From: Halorubrum sp. 2020YC2
GTDB taxonomy: Archaea; Halobacteriota; Halobacteria; Halobacteriales; Haloferacaceae
Reading direction: 5' to 3'
Length of the DNA: 64,000 nucleotides
NCBI RefSeq assembly: GCF_018623055.1
Contig: NZ_CP076019.1
Coordinates: 2,294,001 to 2,358,000 of the forward strand
This document shows, in pieces, positions 41,746 to 53,369 of this stretch (positions are counted from its first letter, which is position 1; each line of letters begins with the position of its first letter). The notes beneath the pieces are model-generated. The model searched no databases, had not been told where the DNA came from, and worked only from the letters and a program-made list of their open reading frames with translations. The position numbers and the translations under genes are program-made.

Positions 41746-44700
41746 ATGAGCGGCGTCACCGCCGACAACCTCGAACTGCCGATCAAACGCACCACCGGCG
41801 AGACGATGGAGGAGCGTCTCACCGCCAACGCCTACCACAACATCCTGCCCGCGCGTTACCTCCGGAAGAACGCGGACGGGGAGCCGATCGAGGACCCCGA
41901 GGAGCTGTTCGACCGCGTCGCGCGCAACGTCGCGCTCGCGGAGGCGGTCTTCGAGGCCGAAAAGCGGGACGTGGAGATCACGGTCACGCCGGACCAGATC
42001 AAGCCCGACCACCCGCGCCGCGACGAGCTCGCCGCGGAGGTCTTCGGAGCGGGGACCGGTGTCGACGACGACGTCGAGACGACGCTCACCGCCCACAACG
42101 TCAACAAGTTCGCGTACGACACCGTCGTCCCCGAACTGCCCGACGGGGTCCGCGACCACGTCGAGGCGACCGCCGGGACGTTCCGGGACGGGATGGAGTC
42201 GCTATCCTTCATGCCGAACTCCCCGACGCTGATGAACGCGGGCGACGAGCTCCAGCAGCTCTCCGCCTGCTTCGTCGACTCCCCCGACGACGACATCACC
42301 GACATCCACCAGACCGCCAAGGAGGCGGCCGAGGTGTTCCAGTCCGGCGGCGGCATGGGGTACGCGTTCTGGAAGCTCCGGCCGTACGGCGACTCTGTCG
42401 GCTCGACCGGGGGCATCGCCTCCGGGCCGATCACGTTCATGCGGACGTTCGACCAGATGTGTGAGACGATCGCGCAGGGCGGCGCGCGTCGCGGCGCCCA
42501 GATGGGCGTCATGCGCGTCTCGCACCCGGACGTCATCCAGTTTATCCACTCGAAGAACAAAGACGTCTCGCTGGCTCACTCGCTGCGCCTGAACGACCCC
42601 GACGACTTCACGCACAACTCCTTCAAGGAGGCGCTGGGGGAGGCCCGCGAGCTGATCGACGAGGACGGGAAGGTCCCGGAACACCTCCGGAACGCCGTCG
42701 AGGGCCACCTCTCGAACTTCAACATCAGCGTCGGCGTCACCGACGACTTCATGGAGGCGCTGTACAACGACGAGGAGTTCACCTTCACGAACCCGCGCAC
42801 GGAGGAGCCCCACATCGCGACGCCGGAGACGAAGGAGATCTACGAGATGTTCGGCCTCGGGGAGCACGTCGAGGTCGGCGAGGAGCTGTCGATCCCGGCA
42901 CAGGAGCTCTGGGACGACATGATCGAGGGCGCCCACGAGAACGGCGAGCCGGGCGTCATCTACCTCGAACGCGTCAACAAGGAGCACTCCTTCGACGTCG
43001 AGGAGAACCCGGACCACCGGATCCTCGCGACGAACCCCTGCGGCGAGCAGCCGTTAGAGGAGTACGAGGCCTGTAACCTCGGACACATCAACCTCTCGAC
43101 GCTCGCGGCTCAGGACGCGCCGGACTGGCGGGTCTGGTCGGACGAGCACGCCGACGAGTACGACTCGCAGGCCGCGGCGATCGACGCCTTCCTCGAGGAG
43201 GCGATCGACTTCGAGGAGTTCGACGAGCGGATCGACTACGGCACCCGCTTCCTCGAGAACGTGGTCACGATGTCGGACTTCCCGGTCGAGAAGATAGAAG
43301 AGAAGGTCCGCGACATGCGGAAGATCGGGCTTGGCGTCATGGGGCTGGCGCAGCTGTACGTCCAGCTCGGGATCCAGTACGGCACCGAGCCGGGCAACGA
43401 AGTCGCCCGCCAGCTGATGACCCACATCAACCACGCGTCGAAGCAGACCTCCCACGAGCTCGCGACGGAGCGCGGGACGTTCAACGACTGGGAGGACTCG
43501 AAGTACGCGAACCCCACCGAGTACCGCGAGTGGTTCGAACACTACACCGGTCTCGACGCCGACGACTGGGAGGACGGCTTCCCGATCCGGAACCACAACA
43601 CGACGACGATCGCCCCCACGGGCACGACGTCGATGATCGGCAACACGACGGGCGGCTGCGAGCCCATCTACAACGTCGCCTACTACAAGAACGTCTCCGA
43701 CGACGTTCAGGGCGACGAGATGCTCGTCGAGTTCGACGACTACTTCCTCCGTACCCTAGAGGAGAACGACGTCGACGTCGACGCCGTCAAGGAGGAGGCC
43801 CAAGCGCAGATGGCGGCGAACGAGTTCGACGGCGTGGACGGGTTAGAGACGGTCCCGGACACGATCGGCGAGCTGTTCGTCGTCACCGGCGACCTCTCGG
43901 GCAAGCAGCACGCGGCGGTCCAGTGCGCCTGCCAGGAGGGGGTCGACTCCGCCATCTCGAAGACGTGTAACTTCCCGAACGACGCCACCGCCGAGGAGAT
44001 GGAGGAGGTGTACCGCTACATCTACGACCACGGCGGGAAGGGCGTCACCGTCTACCGCGACGGGACCCGCTCGAAGCAGGTGCTCACCACCCGCGCGAAG
44101 AACACGGAGTTCGCCGACGAGAGCGAGGCGGCCGAGGCGATCGTCGAGCAGATCGGCGAGGTGTTCGGCGGCATCGAGGCGTTCCTCGACAACGAGGACG
44201 TGCAGGCCGCGATCGACGCGGAGATCTCGGACCTGCTCGAGGCCAGCGAGCAGCCCCGGATCGACTACAGCGAGCGCAGCCCGCGTCCCGACTCCCTGAA
44301 CGGGGTCACCCAGCGAGTCGAGACGGGCTACGGCAAGCTGTACGTCACCATCAACGAGGACGAGAACGGCCTACCGTTCGAGCTGTTCGCGAACATCGGC
44401 CACTCCGGCGGCTACACCAACTCCTTCACGGAGGCGCTCGCGAAGGTCATCTCGACGGCGCTCCGCTCGGGCGTCGACCCCGAGGAGATCGTCGACGAGC
44501 TACAGGGCACCCGGAGTCCGAAGGTCGCCTGGGACAAAGGCGAGCAGATCCAGTCGATCCCGGACGCGATCGGCACCGCGCTGCGTCGCTACCTCGACGA
44601 CGACGTCGACAAGGGGATTCCCCAACAGCAGAGCCTCGACGACGTCGAGGAGAGCGCGTCGAGCGCGAGCCGCCCGAGCCAGACCGACGGCGGCGCGGTC

Positions 44701-44916
44701 GACGCCGGCACAGTCGACGCCGGCACGGCGCCCGACGCCCCGAGCGCGGACGGCCCCGAGCCGACGGCGAGAGACGACGCCGCGGGCGCGGACGACTCGA
44801 CCCAAGAGCTCATCGCGGCGGGCGAGTCGCCCGAGTGTCCCGACTGCGGGAGCATGAACCTCTACTACTCCGAGGGCTGTAAGACGTGCGAGTCGTGCGG
44901 CTGGTCGGAGTGTTAG
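41746..44916 (+). CDS. nrdJ: Adenosylcobalamin-dependent ribonucleotide reductase (class II)
   Basis: Reduces ribonucleotides to deoxyribonucleotides using a B12-derived radical, independent of oxygen. 1056 residues. The ten-stranded barrel contains LMNAGDELQQLSACFV with the first redox Cys, the finger loop NPCGEQPLEEYEACNLGHINLS with the radical Cys and acid residues, and the phosphate-binding APTGTTSMIGNTTGGCEP. The C-terminal part holds a linker of low complexity and a cysteine-rich end (CPDCGSMN, CKTCESCGWSEC) that binds zinc and recycles the active-site disulfide. No intein is present. Confidence 0.97.
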   Translation: MSGVTADNLELPIKRTTGETMEERLTANAYHNILPARYLRKNADGEPIEDPEELFDRVARNVALAEAVFEAEKRDVEITVTPDQIKPDHPRRDELAAEVFGAGTGVDDDVETTLTAHNVNKFAYDTVVPELPDGVRDHVEATAGTFRDGMESLSFMPNSPTLMNAGDELQQLSACFVDSPDDDITDIHQTAKEAAEVFQSGGGMGYAFWKLRPYGDSVGSTGGIASGPITFMRTFDQMCETIAQGGARRGAQMGVMRVSHPDVIQFIHSKNKDVSLAHSLRLNDPDDFTHNSFKEALGEARELIDEDGKVPEHLRNAVEGHLSNFNISVGVTDDFMEALYNDEEFTFTNPRTEEPHIATPETKEIYEMFGLGEHVEVGEELSIPAQELWDDMIEGAHENGEPGVIYLERVNKEHSFDVEENPDHRILATNPCGEQPLEEYEACNLGHINLSTLAAQDAPDWRVWSDEHADEYDSQAAAIDAFLEEAIDFEEFDERIDYGTRFLENVVTMSDFPVEKIEEKVRDMRKIGLGVMGLAQLYVQLGIQYGTEPGNEVARQLMTHINHASKQTSHELATERGTFNDWEDSKYANPTEYREWFEHYTGLDADDWEDGFPIRNHNTTTIAPTGTTSMIGNTTGGCEPIYNVAYYKNVSDDVQGDEMLVEFDDYFLRTLEENDVDVDAVKEEAQAQMAANEFDGVDGLETVPDTIGELFVVTGDLSGKQHAAVQCACQEGVDSAISKTCNFPNDATAEEMEEVYRYIYDHGGKGVTVYRDGTRSKQVLTTRAKNTEFADESEAAEAIVEQIGEVFGGIEAFLDNEDVQAAIDAEISDLLEASEQPRIDYSERSPRPDSLNGVTQRVETGYGKLYVTINEDENGLPFELFANIGHSGGYTNSFTEALAKVISTALRSGVDPEEIVDELQGTRSPKVAWDKGEQIQSIPDAIGTALRRYLDDDVDKGIPQQQSLDDVEESASSASRPSQTDGGAVDAGTVDAGTAPDAPSADGPEPTARDDAAGADDSTQELIAAGESPECPDCGSMNLYYSEGCKTCESCGWSEC

Positions 44917-45064
44917 ACGGGTCGGCTCGGCGGCGATAACGAGCGGTCGACGACGCGATTTTTCAGATCGGTACGGACGCGGACGTGAGAGATAGCGGGA
45001 GTGAATGTTGTAGTTCGGTGATAGTGATGCGATATTTAAATCGGAATGAGCGGTTGCGACGATC

Positions 45065-45535
45065 ATTTATAAATCGATGCGGTGGCGCGCCCCGGTGAGC
45101 GGCCCGAAGGGCGCGAACCGCCGGTGCGAGGGAGTCGCGAGCGAAGCGAGCGACGAGGCTGGGGAGGCGTGAGGTGCTGTGCGGCTGTGGTCGGGTGGGA
45201 CTCAAAGGGGCAGCCGCGAGGACGAAGCCCGGCGCAGTAAGCACCGCAGGGAGCGAGTGGAACGAGCGACTGAGGAGCGTGGTTCGAGACGCTGGAGGCG
45301 TCTCGTCATCGCCGGAAATCTTCGATTTCCGGCTAGCAGTCAGAACGCTTCGCGTTCTGACGACATCACGAAAGGCGCGGAGCGCCTTTCGAACGACAGC
45401 AAGCCGCGCGAGTCCTCGCGGCTGGGGCTTTGCCGGTGTTGCCGCCGATCCGCCGGCACTCGTTTATAACCGAGCGACAGAGGCCTTGGGGGTGTTCGCG
45501 GGCTCTCAGCCCACCGACTTGTAGATAACCGCTCG
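45065..45535 (+). repeat. Dispersed structured intergenic element, copy D, with a palindrome array
   Basis: Forward copy between nrdJ and pyrG. It starts at ATTTATAAAT (45065-45074), followed by GATGCGGTGGCGCG. Stem 45134-45138/45150-45154 is short. The conserved blocks GAGGCTGGGG (from 45155), GGGACTCAAAGGGG (from 45197) and AAGCACCGCAG (from 45239) are all present. A perfect 12-bp long-range stem joins 45211-45222 and 45413-45424. Inside its loop are four unrelated palindromes: 45285-45305, 45311-45333, 45339-45361 and 45369-45391. The last three have 10-bp arms and three-base loops, spaced by 5-7 bases. Two tail modules follow (45421-45475 and 45485-45535). The gap 44917-45064 and 45536-45669 holds no gene. 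Confidence 0.8.
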
Positions 45536-45669
45536 GCACGACGCGGGCATCGCTTACGCCGCCACACCCGTCCTCTCAACAGCGTATCGACACATCCCAA
45601 ATCAACACGAACGTCCACCCGAAACGGAGGGTCCGAAACGGTTTTGACCCGGCCTGCCGGACGGTCGAT

Positions 45670-47325
45670 ATGCCAGCAGATCCCGACACGGGGTACGACC
45701 CCTCGCTGGGTCGGAAGTTCGTGTTCGTCACGGGCGGTGTGATGTCCGGGCTGGGCAAGGGCATCACGGCCGCCAGCACCGGGCGCCTTCTCGCCAACGC
45801 GGGCTTCGACGTCACCGCCGTCAAGGTGGACCCCTACCTCAACGTCGACGCCGGGACGATGAACCCGTACGAGCACGGCGAGGTGTACGTCTTGAAGGAC
45901 GGCGGCGAGGTCGACCTCGATTTAGGCAACTACGAGCGCTTCCTCGGCACCGACATGACGTTCGACCACAACGTCACCACGGGGAAGACGTACGAGCACG
46001 TCATCGAGCGCGAGCGCGCCGGCGACTACCTCGGCAAGACCGTCCAGATCATCCCCCACGTCACCGACGACATCAAGCGCCGCATCCGCGAGGCCGCCGA
46101 GGGCTCCGACGTCTGTCTCGTCGAGATCGGCGGCACGGTCGGGGACATCGAGTCGATGCCCTTCCTCGAAGCGCTCCGGCAGTTCGCCCACGAGGAGGAC
46201 GACGAGGACATCCTCTTCACGCACGTCACCCTCGTCCCCTACTCGAAGAACGGCGAGCAGAAGACGAAGCCCACCCAGCACTCGGTGAAGGAGCTCCGGT
46301 CGATCGGGCTGCAGCCCGACATCCTCGTCGGGCGCTCCGAGGACCGGCTGGACCCGTCGACGAAAGAGAAGATCGCCTTATTCTGTGACGTGCCCACGGA
46401 CGCCGTCTTCTCGAATCCGGACGTCGAGGACATCTACCACGTCCCGCTGATGGTCGAAGACGAGGGGTTAGACGAGCACGTGATGGAGCGGCTCGGCCTC
46501 GTCGACGAGGCGCTCCCGAAGGCGGAGCGCTCGACGGAGTGGCGCGATCTGGTCACGCGCGACCGCGACCGCGACCTCGACGTGGCCCTGGTCGGGAAGT
46601 ACGCCCTCGAAGACGCGTACATGTCCATCCACGAGGCGCTGAAACACGCCGGGATCCAGACCGGCACCGAGGTGAACGTGCTGTGGGTCGACGCCGACGA
46701 GACGCGCGCGGAGCACGAACAGCGCCTCGCGGCGGCCGACGCGGTCGTCGTCCCCGGCGGCTTCGGCTCCCGCGGCACCGACGGCAAGATCGAGGCGGTC
46801 CGGTACGCCCGCAAGAACGGCGTCCCCTTCCTCGGGCTCTGCTTGGGCTTCCAGATGGCGGTCGTCGAGCACGCGCGCAACGTCCTCGGGCTGGAGGGCG
46901 CCCACTCCGCGGAGATCGACCCCGACACGCCCCACCCCGTCATCGACCTGCTCCCCGACCAGTACGAGACGGAGGACATGGGCGGGACGATGCGGCTCGG
47001 CGCCCACGAGACCGACATCGAACCGGAGACGCTCGCGGCCGAGGTGTACGGCGCCGACTCCTGCACCGAGCGCCACCGCCATCGCTACGAAGTGAACCCC
47101 GAGTACATCGACGCCTTAGAGTCGGACGGGCTCGTCTTCTCCGGGCGCGCGGACAACCGGATGGAGATCCTCGAACGCCCGGACCACCCGTTCTTCTTCG
47201 GGACGCAGGCGCACCCCGAGTTCCGGTCGCGGCCGGACCGCGCGAGTCCCCCCTTCGTCTCCCTCGTCGAGGCGGCGCTGGGATCGACGGACACAACCGA
47301 GCGGAACGCGGACGTGAGGCTATAG
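45670..47325 (+). CDS. pyrG: CTP synthase
   Basis: Amination of UTP to CTP with glutamine and ATP. 551 residues. The N-terminal synthetase domain (about 1-275) has [21 protein letters not shown] (P-loop) and [23 protein letters not shown]; the C-terminal amidotransferase domain (about 300-540) has nucleophile Cys in [11 protein letters not shown] and the HPEF acid-base pair. All motifs are intact. Leader sequence contains no evident attenuator. First gene of the operon pyrG, guaAb, DUF7126, glutaredoxin; the guaAb ATG follows its stop directly. Confidence 0.97.
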   Translation: MPADPDTGYDPSLGRKFVFVTGGVMSGLGKGITAASTGRLLANAGFDVTAVKVDPYLNVDAGTMNPYEHGEVYVLKDGGEVDLDLGNYERFLGTDMTFDHNVTTGKTYEHVIERERAGDYLGKTVQIIPHVTDDIKRRIREAAEGSDVCLVEIGGTVGDIESMPFLEALRQFAHEEDDEDILFTHVTLVPYSKNGEQKTKPTQHSVKELRSIGLQPDILVGRSEDRLDPSTKEKIALFCDVPTDAVFSNPDVEDIYHVPLMVEDEGLDEHVMERLGLVDEALPKAERSTEWRDLVTRDRDRDLDVALVGKYALEDAYMSIHEALKHAGIQTGTEVNVLWVDADETRAEHEQRLAAADAVVVPGGFGSRGTDGKIEAVRYARKNGVPFLGLCLGFQMAVVEHARNVLGLEGAHSAEIDPDTPHPVIDLLPDQYETEDMGGTMRLGAHETDIEPETLAAEVYGADSCTERHRHRYEVNPEYIDALESDGLVFSGRADNRMEILERPDHPFFFGTQAHPEFRSRPDRASPPFVSLVEAALGSTDTTERNADVRL

Positions 47326-48243
47326 ATGGTCGAGACGGACGAGTTCATCGCGGAGGCGAAAGCGGAGATCCGGGAGGCGATAGGCGACGCGAACGCCGTG
47401 ATCGCCCTCTCGGGCGGCGTCGACTCCTCGGTCGCGGCGACGCTCGCGTACGAGGCGGTTGGCGACCAGCTCACCCCCGTCTACGTCGACACGGGGCTGA
47501 TGCGGAAGGGGGAGACCGAGGAGATCCGCGACACCTTCGAGTTCATGGAGTCGCTGCGGGTGATCGAGGCCCAAGAGCGGTTCTTCGACCGCCTCGCCGG
47601 CGTCACCGACCCCGAGGAGAAGCGCCACGTCATCGGTGAGGGGTTCATCGACGAGTTCGAGACGGTCGCCCGCGACGTGGGCGCCGACTACCTCGTGCAG
47701 GGGACGATCTACCCCGACCGCATCGAGTCGGAGGGGAACATCAAGTCGCACCACAACGTCGGCGGGCTCCCCGAGGTCGTCGACTTCGAGGGGATAGTCG
47801 AGCCGGTGCGCGACCTCTACAAGGACGAGGTGCGCGAGGTCGCTCGCGCGCTCGGGCTCGAAGAGGTCATCTCCGAGCGCATGCCGTTCCCCGGTCCCGG
47901 GCTCGCCGTCCGGATCGTCGGGGAGGTCACCCCCGAGAAGGCCGCGGTCGCCCGCGAGGCGACCCACGTCGTCGAGGAGGAACTGGAGGAGTACGACCCG
48001 TGGCAGGCGTTCGCCGCGGTCCTCGGCAAGGCCACCGGCGTCAAGGGCGACAACCGCGTCCACGGCTGGGTCGTCGCGGTGCGCTCGGTCGAGAGCCGCG
48101 ACGGGATGACCGCGCGCGCACAGGAGATCGACTGGGGCACGCTCCAGCGGATCCAGAGCCGGATCACCGGCGAGAACGAGAACGTGGCGCGGGTCGTCTA
48201 CGACGTGACCCACAAGCCGCCCGCGACGATCGAGTACGAGTGA
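47326..48243 (+). CDS. guaAb: GMP synthase subunit B (ATP-pyrophosphatase)
   Basis: Converts XMP to GMP using ammonia from the separate amidotransferase subunit, the split form used by archaea. 305 residues. PP-loop [18 protein letters not shown] (about 27-44), XMP-binding [11 protein letters not shown] and GGLPE, and the dimerisation domain ending KPPATIEYE. Starts immediately after the pyrG stop; its stop overlaps the next ATG by one base. Confidence 0.97.
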   Translation: MVETDEFIAEAKAEIREAIGDANAVIALSGGVDSSVAATLAYEAVGDQLTPVYVDTGLMRKGETEEIRDTFEFMESLRVIEAQERFFDRLAGVTDPEEKRHVIGEGFIDEFETVARDVGADYLVQGTIYPDRIESEGNIKSHHNVGGLPEVVDFEGIVEPVRDLYKDEVREVARALGLEEVISERMPFPGPGLAVRIVGEVTPEKAAVAREATHVVEEELEEYDPWQAFAAVLGKATGVKGDNRVHGWVVAVRSVESRDGMTARAQEIDWGTLQRIQSRITGENENVARVVYDVTHKPPATIEYE

Positions 48244-48632
48244 TGGCGGGACCGACAGCCCGCCCCGACGGCGGTCGCAGCGACGACGGCGACGGTGCCG
48301 TCGCTATCGTCGCCGGTCCCGACGAGAACGGGCTCGGAGAGGAACTCGCCGCGCTCGGTGTCGAGGTCCGCCGGGTCGACGGGCTCGTCACGGCGACGAA
48401 GCTCGAGGAAGCGGGGACCGCCGAGGCCGCCTACTTCGTCCTCACCGACGTCGAAGAGGCGACCGGGATCCCGGTGGCGAAGGAGCTGAACCCGGACGTC
48501 CGGGTCGTCACCTACGCGAGCCGGTCGCTGCCGGAGTTCGTCGCGACGGTCGCCGACCTCGCGGTCGACCCCGAACTGCTGGACGCCGCGACGGTCGCCG
48601 AGGAGCTGCTGGCCGGCGACGGCGAGCCGTGA
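48243..48632 (+). CDS. DUF7126 family Rossmann-like protein
   Basis: 129 residues from the ATG at 48243, overlapping the guaAb stop. After a low-complexity start, AIVAGPDENGLGEELAALGVEVRRVDGLVTATKLEEAGTAEAAYFVLTDVEEATGIPVAKELNPDVRVVTYASRSLPEF has alternating strands and helices resembling the NAD-binding half of TrkA-N proteins, without a clear GxGxxG. In haloarchaea it is often labelled as CTP synthetase, probably because of its neighbour; nothing in the sequence supports that activity. Function unknown; possibly a nucleotide or redox sensor for the operon. Confidence 0.75.
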   Translation: MAGPTARPDGGRSDDGDGAVAIVAGPDENGLGEELAALGVEVRRVDGLVTATKLEEAGTAEAAYFVLTDVEEATGIPVAKELNPDVRVVTYASRSLPEFVATVADLAVDPELLDAATVAEELLAGDGEP

Positions 48633-48904
48633 GCGCGGACGACGAGCCCGCGACCGTCCCGGTCACCCTCTACACCCGCGAGGACTGCTCGCTGTGCGTC
48701 GTCGCCCGCGAGACGATCGAGTCGGTCGCGGCCGACCTCGACGCCGTGACGGTCGACATCGACGAGGTCGACGTCGACACCGACCCCGAACTGGCCGCGG
48801 AGTACGGCGAGCGCGTCCCGTACGTGCTCGTCGACGGCCACCCGGCGTTCAAGTACGAGGTCGACGAGCGCGACCTGCGGCTGAAGCTCTTGGCGGCGAC
48901 CTGA
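48629..48904 (+). CDS. Glutaredoxin-family protein
   Basis: 91 residues from the GTG at 48629, which overlaps the DUF7126 stop (GTGA). Thioredoxin fold: PVTLYTREDCSLCVVARETIESVAADL with active-site CSLC, then the cis-Pro strand RVPYVLVDGHPAFKYEVDERDL. Thiol-disulfide exchange is likely; haloarchaea use gamma-glutamylcysteine in place of glutathione. Last gene in the pyrG operon. Coupling with nucleotide synthesis genes is unexplained. Confidence 0.85.
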   Translation: MSADDEPATVPVTLYTREDCSLCVVARETIESVAADLDAVTVDIDEVDVDTDPELAAEYGERVPYVLVDGHPAFKYEVDERDLRLKLLAAT

Positions 48905-48957
48905 GTCGGAAAAGACGCGACCGACCGCGACGGCTCGGGCGAACCGCCCCGCGACGC

Positions 48958-49104
48958 CTACTTCTCGACCGCCTTCGCGCCGGGCGCGTTCGCCTTCACG
49001 CGCGTCACGGCCTCGACGGCGTTCGACCGGGAGGCGTACCCCTCGCCGCCGTCCGCGATGACGTTCCCGTTGCGGTGGCAGAGCCGCCAGCGGGGCCTCC
49101 CGCC
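48958..49104 (-). pseudogene. Truncated DUF1508 (YegP-like) gene, 3' part only
   Basis: The last 46 codons read PRWRLCHRNGNVIADGGEGY, then ASRSNAVEAVTRVKANAPGAKAVEK, which is the second half of the haloarchaeal DUF1508 mini-protein. The expected N-terminal FELYxDxAGxWRWR strand is absent: beyond about 49104 the frame runs into unrelated sequence. The frame stays open to 49299 but with non-homologous residues. A deletion or insertion at about 49100 has removed the 5' end. Confidence 0.7.
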
Positions 49105-49336
49105 GGCAGGGTTAGCGATCCTCACGCTAGCGTTCGTGGCTGCGGTTCTCCAGTCACGGAATCGCCTGCCGTTCTCGGTTCCGGAGGGCGTGTACGTCGG
49201 CGTCTCGATAGGCGCGGCGCTTCTAGTCGCGCAGTCCCTCACCGACTCGACGTGGGAGACCGTCGCAGTCTTCGCCGTCGGCGGCCTTTCGTGGGCCATC
49301 GGCCACGAAACTGGACAGATAGATCACGAGCGGTAA
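49058..49336 (+). CDS. Two- or three-helix membrane protein, possibly a fused remnant
   Basis: 92 residues if started at 49058. The first 18 residues are the antisense of the DUF1508 remnant. Natural-looking sequence begins at LAILTLAFVAAVLQSRNRLP (about 49112), then FSVPEGVYVGVSIGAALLVAQSLTDSTWETVAVFAVGGLSWAIGHETGQIDHER, with three hydrophobic segments. It is less GC-rich than the surroundings. It may be an intact small gene lacking its own start, or the 3' end of one joined here by the same rearrangement. Confidence 0.45.
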   Translation: MTFPLRWQSRQRGLPPAGLAILTLAFVAAVLQSRNRLPFSVPEGVYVGVSIGAALLVAQSLTDSTWETVAVFAVGGLSWAIGHETGQIDHER

Positions 49337-49443
49337 CAAGGTACAGACACCTTCTAAACCCCCGCTTCGGGGGCCTCGGTTCCGTTCCACCGCCGGCTAC
49401 CGCGACCCGAGCGTTTACCACGCCGACGCTCCCTCGTGTCCGT

Positions 49444-50625
49444 ATGTACGTACTGCGAGGCGGTCGCGTGGCGGACGCCGCGGGGACTCGCGACGCCGAC
49501 GTGGCGGTCGCGGACGGCGAGGTCGTCGCGGTCGGTGAGCCGGGGACGGTCGACGACGCGGTCGCGGAGCGCGACGCCGCGCCCACCGAGGTCGACGTCG
49601 GGGGACGGGTCGTCGCCCCCGGGCTGATCGACGCGCACGTCCACGCCATGATGGACGGGCGCCCGGACGTCTCGACCGCGGTCTCGGACAGCGATTACAC
49701 CGCGAGCTACCGGGCCGCGAGCAACCTCGACGCCGCCGTCTCGGCCGGCGTCACGACGGTCCGCGACCTCGGCAGCCGCGGGACGCTCGCGCTCGACGCG
49801 GGCGAGGCGGTCGCGGCCGGCGACATTCCCGGTCCGCGCGTCCTCGCGTGCGGCCGCAACGTGATCATGACCGGCGGCCACGGCAACTGGTTCGGCCGCG
49901 AGGCCGACGGGCCCGCGGAGGTCCGGAAGGCGGCCCGCGAGCAGCTGAAGGCGGGCGCGGACGTGCTCAAGTGTATGGCCACCGGCGGCGTCCTCACCGA
50001 GGGCGCGGTGACCGGCGCCCCCGAACTGACGCTCGAGGAGCTGGAGGCGTTCACCGACGCGGCCGCGCCGACCGACACGCCGACCGCGGCCCACGCACAC
50101 GGCGAGGTGGGGATCAAAAACGCCGTCGCGGCCGGCATCTCCAGTATCGAACACGGGACGTTCATGGACCGCGAGGCCGCCGAGATGATGGCCGAGCGCG
50201 GCACCTACTGGGTGCCGACCGCGAGCGCGCTCCGCGGCATCGTCGACAACGGCGTCGAGGCCGGCATCCCCGAGGACGCCGTCGCGAAGGCCGAGGACGC
50301 CGCGGATCGCTTCGACGACGCGTGGGACCACGCCTTGGAGGCCGACGTTCCCATCGCGATGGGGACCGACGCAGGCACGCCGTTCAACTTCTTCGAGGAG
50401 ATCCCGCAGGAATTGGCGTACATGGTCGACTACGGGCTCTCGCCGGAGCGGGCGCTGAAGGCGGCAACCGTCAACGCCGCGGACCTGCTCGGGCTCGACG
50501 ACGTGGGGCGCGTCGAGGAGGGGTATCAGGCGGACCTCGTCGTCCTCGACGCCGACCCGACCGAGGACGTGACGGCGTGGCAGGAGCCGGCGGCGGTGTT
50601 CGCGGCGGGCGAGCGGGCGGAGTAG
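49444..50625 (+). CDS. Amidohydrolase-family metal enzyme
   Basis: 393 residues from the ATG at 49444. Metal site: His65-x-His67 (LIDAHVHAMM), Lys in VLKCMATGGV (candidate bridging carboxylated lysine), His in AHAHGEVGIKNAV and SSIEHGTFMD, Asp in MGTDAGTPFNFF. The beta-sandwich domain is built from both termini (VLRGGRVADAAG; GYQADLVVLDADP). Closest in pattern to the prolidase/imidazolonepropionase-like group with xaa-Pro dipeptidase annotations; the substrate is unassigned. Neither neighbour is functionally related. A frame extending far upstream is not used. Confidence 0.9.
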   Translation: MYVLRGGRVADAAGTRDADVAVADGEVVAVGEPGTVDDAVAERDAAPTEVDVGGRVVAPGLIDAHVHAMMDGRPDVSTAVSDSDYTASYRAASNLDAAVSAGVTTVRDLGSRGTLALDAGEAVAAGDIPGPRVLACGRNVIMTGGHGNWFGREADGPAEVRKAAREQLKAGADVLKCMATGGVLTEGAVTGAPELTLEELEAFTDAAAPTDTPTAAHAHGEVGIKNAVAAGISSIEHGTFMDREAAEMMAERGTYWVPTASALRGIVDNGVEAGIPEDAVAKAEDAADRFDDAWDHALEADVPIAMGTDAGTPFNFFEEIPQELAYMVDYGLSPERALKAATVNAADLLGLDDVGRVEEGYQADLVVLDADPTEDVTAWQEPAAVFAAGERAE

Positions 50626-50787
50626 CCGGCGGGACTCGGGCTGACGAGACACGCGCTCCCGTCGTTCGAGCAGGTTGGCGTTCCGAACGCACCTCCGGTG
50701 GGTGAAGCGGCGATCGACTCGGTTCCGATTCTCCGGTGATCATATCGTTTCAGAAACCATAATATAACCGAGACAACACGTTGGAGT

Positions 50788-50964
50788 ATGGCCTCTCGAC
50801 AGAATGAGATCGTGTTCGCGTGTGTCATTCTGGGAGTGCTCCTGGCCGTGTTCGTTGCCGACTCCGACGCACCGCCGCTCGTGTCGACGGGCGTCCTCGT
50901 TCTGATCGCTGCAGTGCTTCCGATGGTCATCAACAACTATCTCGAGAGTAAGGGGAACGGCTGA
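50788..50964 (+). CDS. Small membrane protein, 58 residues
   Basis: MASRQNEIVFACVILGVLLA, then VFVADSDAPPLVSTGVLVLIAAVLPMVINNYLESKGNG. Two hydrophobic helices (about 8-24 and 32-50). An ATAATATAAC box at 50758-50767 lies about 25-30 bases before the ATG, a good promoter for a leaderless message. Less GC-rich than neighbours. No known function; small two-helix proteins of this form recur in haloarchaea. Confidence 0.7.
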   Translation: MASRQNEIVFACVILGVLLAVFVADSDAPPLVSTGVLVLIAAVLPMVINNYLESKGNG

Positions 50965-51037
50965 GAGCACGGAGTACTCGGTGGAAACCCGCGAGGCCGT
51001 TTCGAACCGGACTGTCAAGCCCGTGGTGGCTCGGTGA

Positions 51038-53323
<2,286 letters not shown>

Positions 53324-53369
53324 TCGCCGAGCCACAACCCTTTATCAACTCACGCCGGAACCGGAAGCC

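Noticed and set aside
41746-44916. Intein in NrdJ (also checked in RfcC, Cdc48 and PyrG)
   Set aside because: Family motifs are contiguous and lengths are normal; no splicing motifs or homing endonuclease domain.
45285-45391. The palindrome array as a CRISPR array
   Set aside because: The palindromes differ in sequence and the spacers are only 5-7 bases; there is no repeated direct repeat and no cas gene.
53324-53369. ligA and the ABC ATPase as one operon
   Set aside because: A CCTTTATCAAC box at about 53339-53349 lies at TATA distance from the ATPase start at 53370, so separate transcription is more likely.
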